NCBI RefSeq assembly: GCF_019891175.1
Contig: NZ_CP072600.1
Span: 2,170,001-2,234,000 of the forward strand
Length of the DNA stretch: 64,000 bases
Source of the DNA: Leptothermofonsia sichuanensis E412
GTDB taxonomy: Bacteria > Cyanobacteriota > Cyanobacteriia > Leptolyngbyales > Leptolyngbyaceae
Reading direction: 5' to 3'
In this document: positions 62,005 to 64,000 of the stretch, in pieces
Layout: every line of letters starts with the position of its first letter
Numbering within the stretch: the stretch's first letter is position 1
Notes under the pieces: generated by a model
What the model saw: the letters and a program-made list of their open reading frames with translations, nothing else
Told to the model about the DNA's origin: nothing
Databases searched by the model: none
Program-made: the position numbers and the translations under genes

Positions 62005-63162
62005 ATGTTTGCAATTCCCCTTGCCTGGCTTCAACTTAAACGTGAACGAATTCGTCTGCTGGTTGCCCTTGCTGGAATTGGGTTTGCCGTTATTCTGATG
62101 TTTGTTCAAATGGGTTTTCAGGATGCCCTGTTTGACAGCTCAGTTCGACTGCACCAGAACCTGGAAGGCGAGGTGTTTTTAATCAGCCCTCAATCGACGG
62201 CATTGATTGCGATGCGGTCATTTTCTCAGCGGCGGCTGTATCAGGCGTTAGCTTACGAGGGGGTTGAATCTGTCAGCCCGATTTATCTGGGGTTTGCCTT
62301 CTGGAAGAATCCAGTCGATCGCAGTACTCGCAGCATTCTTGCCATTGGGTTTGATCCCGCCAATCCAGTCTTTAGTCCAGAAGTGGTCCCTAATTTGGAG
62401 CCGATTCGTCTTCCCAATGTGGTGTTGTTTGATGACAAGTCCAGGGAAGAGTTCGGACCCATTGCTCAGCTATACAATCAGGGCAATCCAGTGATCACCG
62501 AAATTGATGGTCGGCGAGTAGCGGTTGGAGGTCTGTTTAGTCTGGGAGCTTCTTTTGGAGCAGATGGGAACTTTATTACCAGCGATCTCAATTTTCTGAG
62601 AATCTTTACTCGGCGCAAAATGGGGTTGATTGACGTAGGCTTGATCAAGTTGAAGCCGGGAGCGGATAGCCAGAAAATCGTCAGTCAGCTAAAACGGGAT
62701 ATTCAGGAGGTTACGAAGGATGTCGTTGTTTTGACCAAATCAGAATTGATTGAATTTGAACAGAACTACTGGAAAAGCAGCACCGCGATTGGATTTATCT
62801 TTACGCTGGGAGCCGCGATCGGGTTTGTAGTGGGCACCGTCATCGTTTACCAGATTCTGTACACCGATGTCTCAGACCACCTGGCAGAATATGCCACACT
62901 GAAAGCAATGGGCTATAAGAACCTGTACCTGCTGTCGGTCGTGTTTCAAGAAGCCTTGATTCTCTCTGTCCTGGGTTATATTCCCGGTTTCTTCCTCTCC
63001 ATCGGACTTTATAATCTGACCCATAATGCCACCGCGCTACCCATCGGAATGACCCCAGCAAGAGCCATCCTGGTCTTCTGTCTGACCGTCATCATGTGCA
63101 TAATTTCTGGCGCGATCGCCGTCCGCAAAGTCCAGGATGCTGACCCGGCAGATATTTTTTAA
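62005..63162 (+). CDS. devC: DevC-type ABC exporter permease (MacB/FtsX fold)
   Basis: A 385-residue permease with a first helix at about 17-37 (LLVALAGIGFAVILMFVQMG), a large extracytoplasmic domain (about 40-250) and three C-terminal helices. MFAIPLAWLQLKRERIRLLV at the start and YATLKAMGYKNLYLLSVVFQEA near the end are typical of DevC proteins. Its ATG directly follows the devB stop. It works with DevB and the DevA ATPase as a tripartite exporter in the plasma membrane. Confidence 0.92.
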   Translation: MFAIPLAWLQLKRERIRLLVALAGIGFAVILMFVQMGFQDALFDSSVRLHQNLEGEVFLISPQSTALIAMRSFSQRRLYQALAYEGVESVSPIYLGFAFWKNPVDRSTRSILAIGFDPANPVFSPEVVPNLEPIRLPNVVLFDDKSREEFGPIAQLYNQGNPVITEIDGRRVAVGGLFSLGASFGADGNFITSDLNFLRIFTRRKMGLIDVGLIKLKPGADSQKIVSQLKRDIQEVTKDVVVLTKSELIEFEQNYWKSSTAIGFIFTLGAAIGFVVGTVIVYQILYTDVSDHLAEYATLKAMGYKNLYLLSVVFQEALILSVLGYIPGFFLSIGLYNLTHNATALPIGMTPARAILVFCLTVIMCIISGAIAVRKVQDADPADIF

Positions 63163-63244
63163 CGCCTGGCTGCCAGCTTTCTTTCCATCCTCTCCTATTG
63201 CTTCTATTTTCTCCAGTCTCTTTTCTCTCCAGCCTCTTTACCCA

Positions 63245-63943
63245 ATGCTTCAAGAACCCATCATTGCGATTGATCAGGTCAGTCACTACTACGGAACCGG
63301 GCGCTTGCGGAAACAAGTCCTGTTTGAAGTAACCGCCAGTATTCAGCCAGGGGAAATTGTCATCATGACGGGACCCTCTGGTTCTGGCAAAACAACGCTC
63401 CTGACGTTGATTGGGGCACTGCGTTCGACTCAGGAAGGCAGTATGAAAGTATTAGGAGAAGAGCTGAACGGTGCTCCTCCGGGCAAGCTGGTTGAGTTGC
63501 GACGCAATATTGGCTACATTTTTCAGGCCCACAATCTTCTGAACTCCCTGACAGCCCGCCAAAATGTGCAAATGTCAACCGAATTGCACGAGCATCTGAC
63601 TGATCGGGAGCGTCGCGACAAAGCGGAAGCGATGTTGGCAGCCGTTGGACTGGGGGACTGGATCAATTACTATCCCCATGAGCTTTCCGGTGGACAGAAA
63701 CAGCGAGTGGCGATCGCCCGTGCCCTGGTCAGTCAACCCAAAATCGTGCTGGCTGATGAACCGACGGCAGCCCTGGATAAAAAATCAGGTCGCGATGTGG
63801 TTGAAATTATGCAAAAACTGGCAAAGCAACAGGGTTCTGCCATCCTGCTGGTGACGCACGACAACCGCATTCTGGATGTCGCTGACCGTATCCTCAACAT
63901 GGAAGATGGGCGTCTTTCCTCCGTGGAGTTGTCTGTCATGTAA
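63245..63943 (+). CDS. devA: DevA-type ABC exporter ATPase
   Basis: A 232-residue ATPase. The frame opens at 63137 within the end of devC, but family members start at MLQEPIIAIDQVSHYYG (63245). Walker A GPSGSGKTT, the ABC signature LSGGQKQRVAIARAL, Walker B IVLADEPTAALD and the switch His (LLVTHDNR) are intact. It powers the DevBC exporter. The three genes form one operon in the order B-C-A with an 82-base gap before devA. Confidence 0.94.
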   Translation: MLQEPIIAIDQVSHYYGTGRLRKQVLFEVTASIQPGEIVIMTGPSGSGKTTLLTLIGALRSTQEGSMKVLGEELNGAPPGKLVELRRNIGYIFQAHNLLNSLTARQNVQMSTELHEHLTDRERRDKAEAMLAAVGLGDWINYYPHELSGGQKQRVAIARALVSQPKIVLADEPTAALDKKSGRDVVEIMQKLAKQQGSAILLVTHDNRILDVADRILNMEDGRLSSVELSVM

Positions 63944-63977
63944 GTTATGCCGCTTAGTCCCTGGTAGGGGCATAACT
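63943..63977 (+). terminator. Hairpin directly after devA
   Basis: AGTTATGCC (63943-63951) and GGCATAACT (63969-63977) form a perfect 9-base stem with a 17-base loop, beginning at the devA stop codon. No T-run follows, so it is a weak terminator candidate. Confidence 0.45.
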
Positions 63978-64000
63978 GCAAACTTAGTTAGTGGACTTTG

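Overview
The window comes from a cyanobacterial chromosome. Evidence: the HIP1 octamer GCGATCGC occurs throughout; there are genes for dark-operative protochlorophyllide reductase (chlL, chlN), PEP carboxylase, a CIRCE-controlled groESL pair, an NblA-like phycobilisome-degradation protein, a DICT-domain protein, DUF1574 and pentapeptide-repeat proteins, and a DevBCA-type exporter. Many small dispersed palindromic repeats suggest a large-genome, probably filamentous, species. The genus cannot be fixed from the sequence alone. I see no rRNA, tRNA, CRISPR array, complete insertion sequence or prophage.

Layout. 1-4.6 kb: the 5' end of a D-Ala-D-Ala ligase gene, a TPR protein, a ROK sugar kinase and an exported trypsin-like protease with a C-terminal FHA domain. 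5.5-8.6 kb: chlL, a small conserved gene and chlN. 8.8-12.7 kb: a GltS-type symporter, then groES-groEL behind a perfect CIRCE operator. 12.9-17.1 kb: two very small genes, a frameshifted relic of a two-partner-secretion haemagglutinin, and a 1091-residue DUF1574/SGNH-like protein with four internal repeats. 17.3-28.2 kb: ppc, ald, an MscS channel with a cyclic-nucleotide-binding domain, a double-domain 6-pyruvoyl/carboxy-tetrahydropterin synthase, ftsW, ccdA and a pentapeptide-repeat gene. 28.8-35.4 kb: four same-strand genes, namely a Tat-exported acetamidase/formamidase with a His-rich leader, a BMP-family lipoprotein, a Cache/HAMP hybrid kinase whose receiver has Glu in place of Asp, and a receiver-kinase. 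35.7-43.1 kb: a nuclease-fold protein, an M23 peptidase, birA, pgeF, a DICT/degenerate HD-GYP protein and argS. 43.3-47.2 kb (minus strand): pdhB, secD, secF and a small membrane protein. 47.3-51.8 kb: a PhzF-family protein and a GH65 phosphorylase fused to beta-phosphoglucomutase.

51.8-58.6 kb is the most unusual part. Five minus-strand genes follow one another: hppD, homogentisate dioxygenase, a heme-oxygenase-like di-iron protein, a UbiA prenyltransferase and a 57-codon NblA-like gene. They diverge from an Lrp/AsnC regulator followed by an unrecognised conserved gene. The intergenic control region holds two tandem-repeat tracts and a long inverted repeat. The arrangement suggests a link between phycobilisome breakdown and tyrosine/homogentisate use, but this is inference. 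The 3' end of the di-iron protein gene, including its stop codon, lies inside the terminal inverted repeat of a 137-bp MITE-like element.

58.6-64 kb: ribF, a conserved membrane protein and devBCA. Several families of short hairpin repeats (listed individually) occupy many of the gaps, some in two to four copies.
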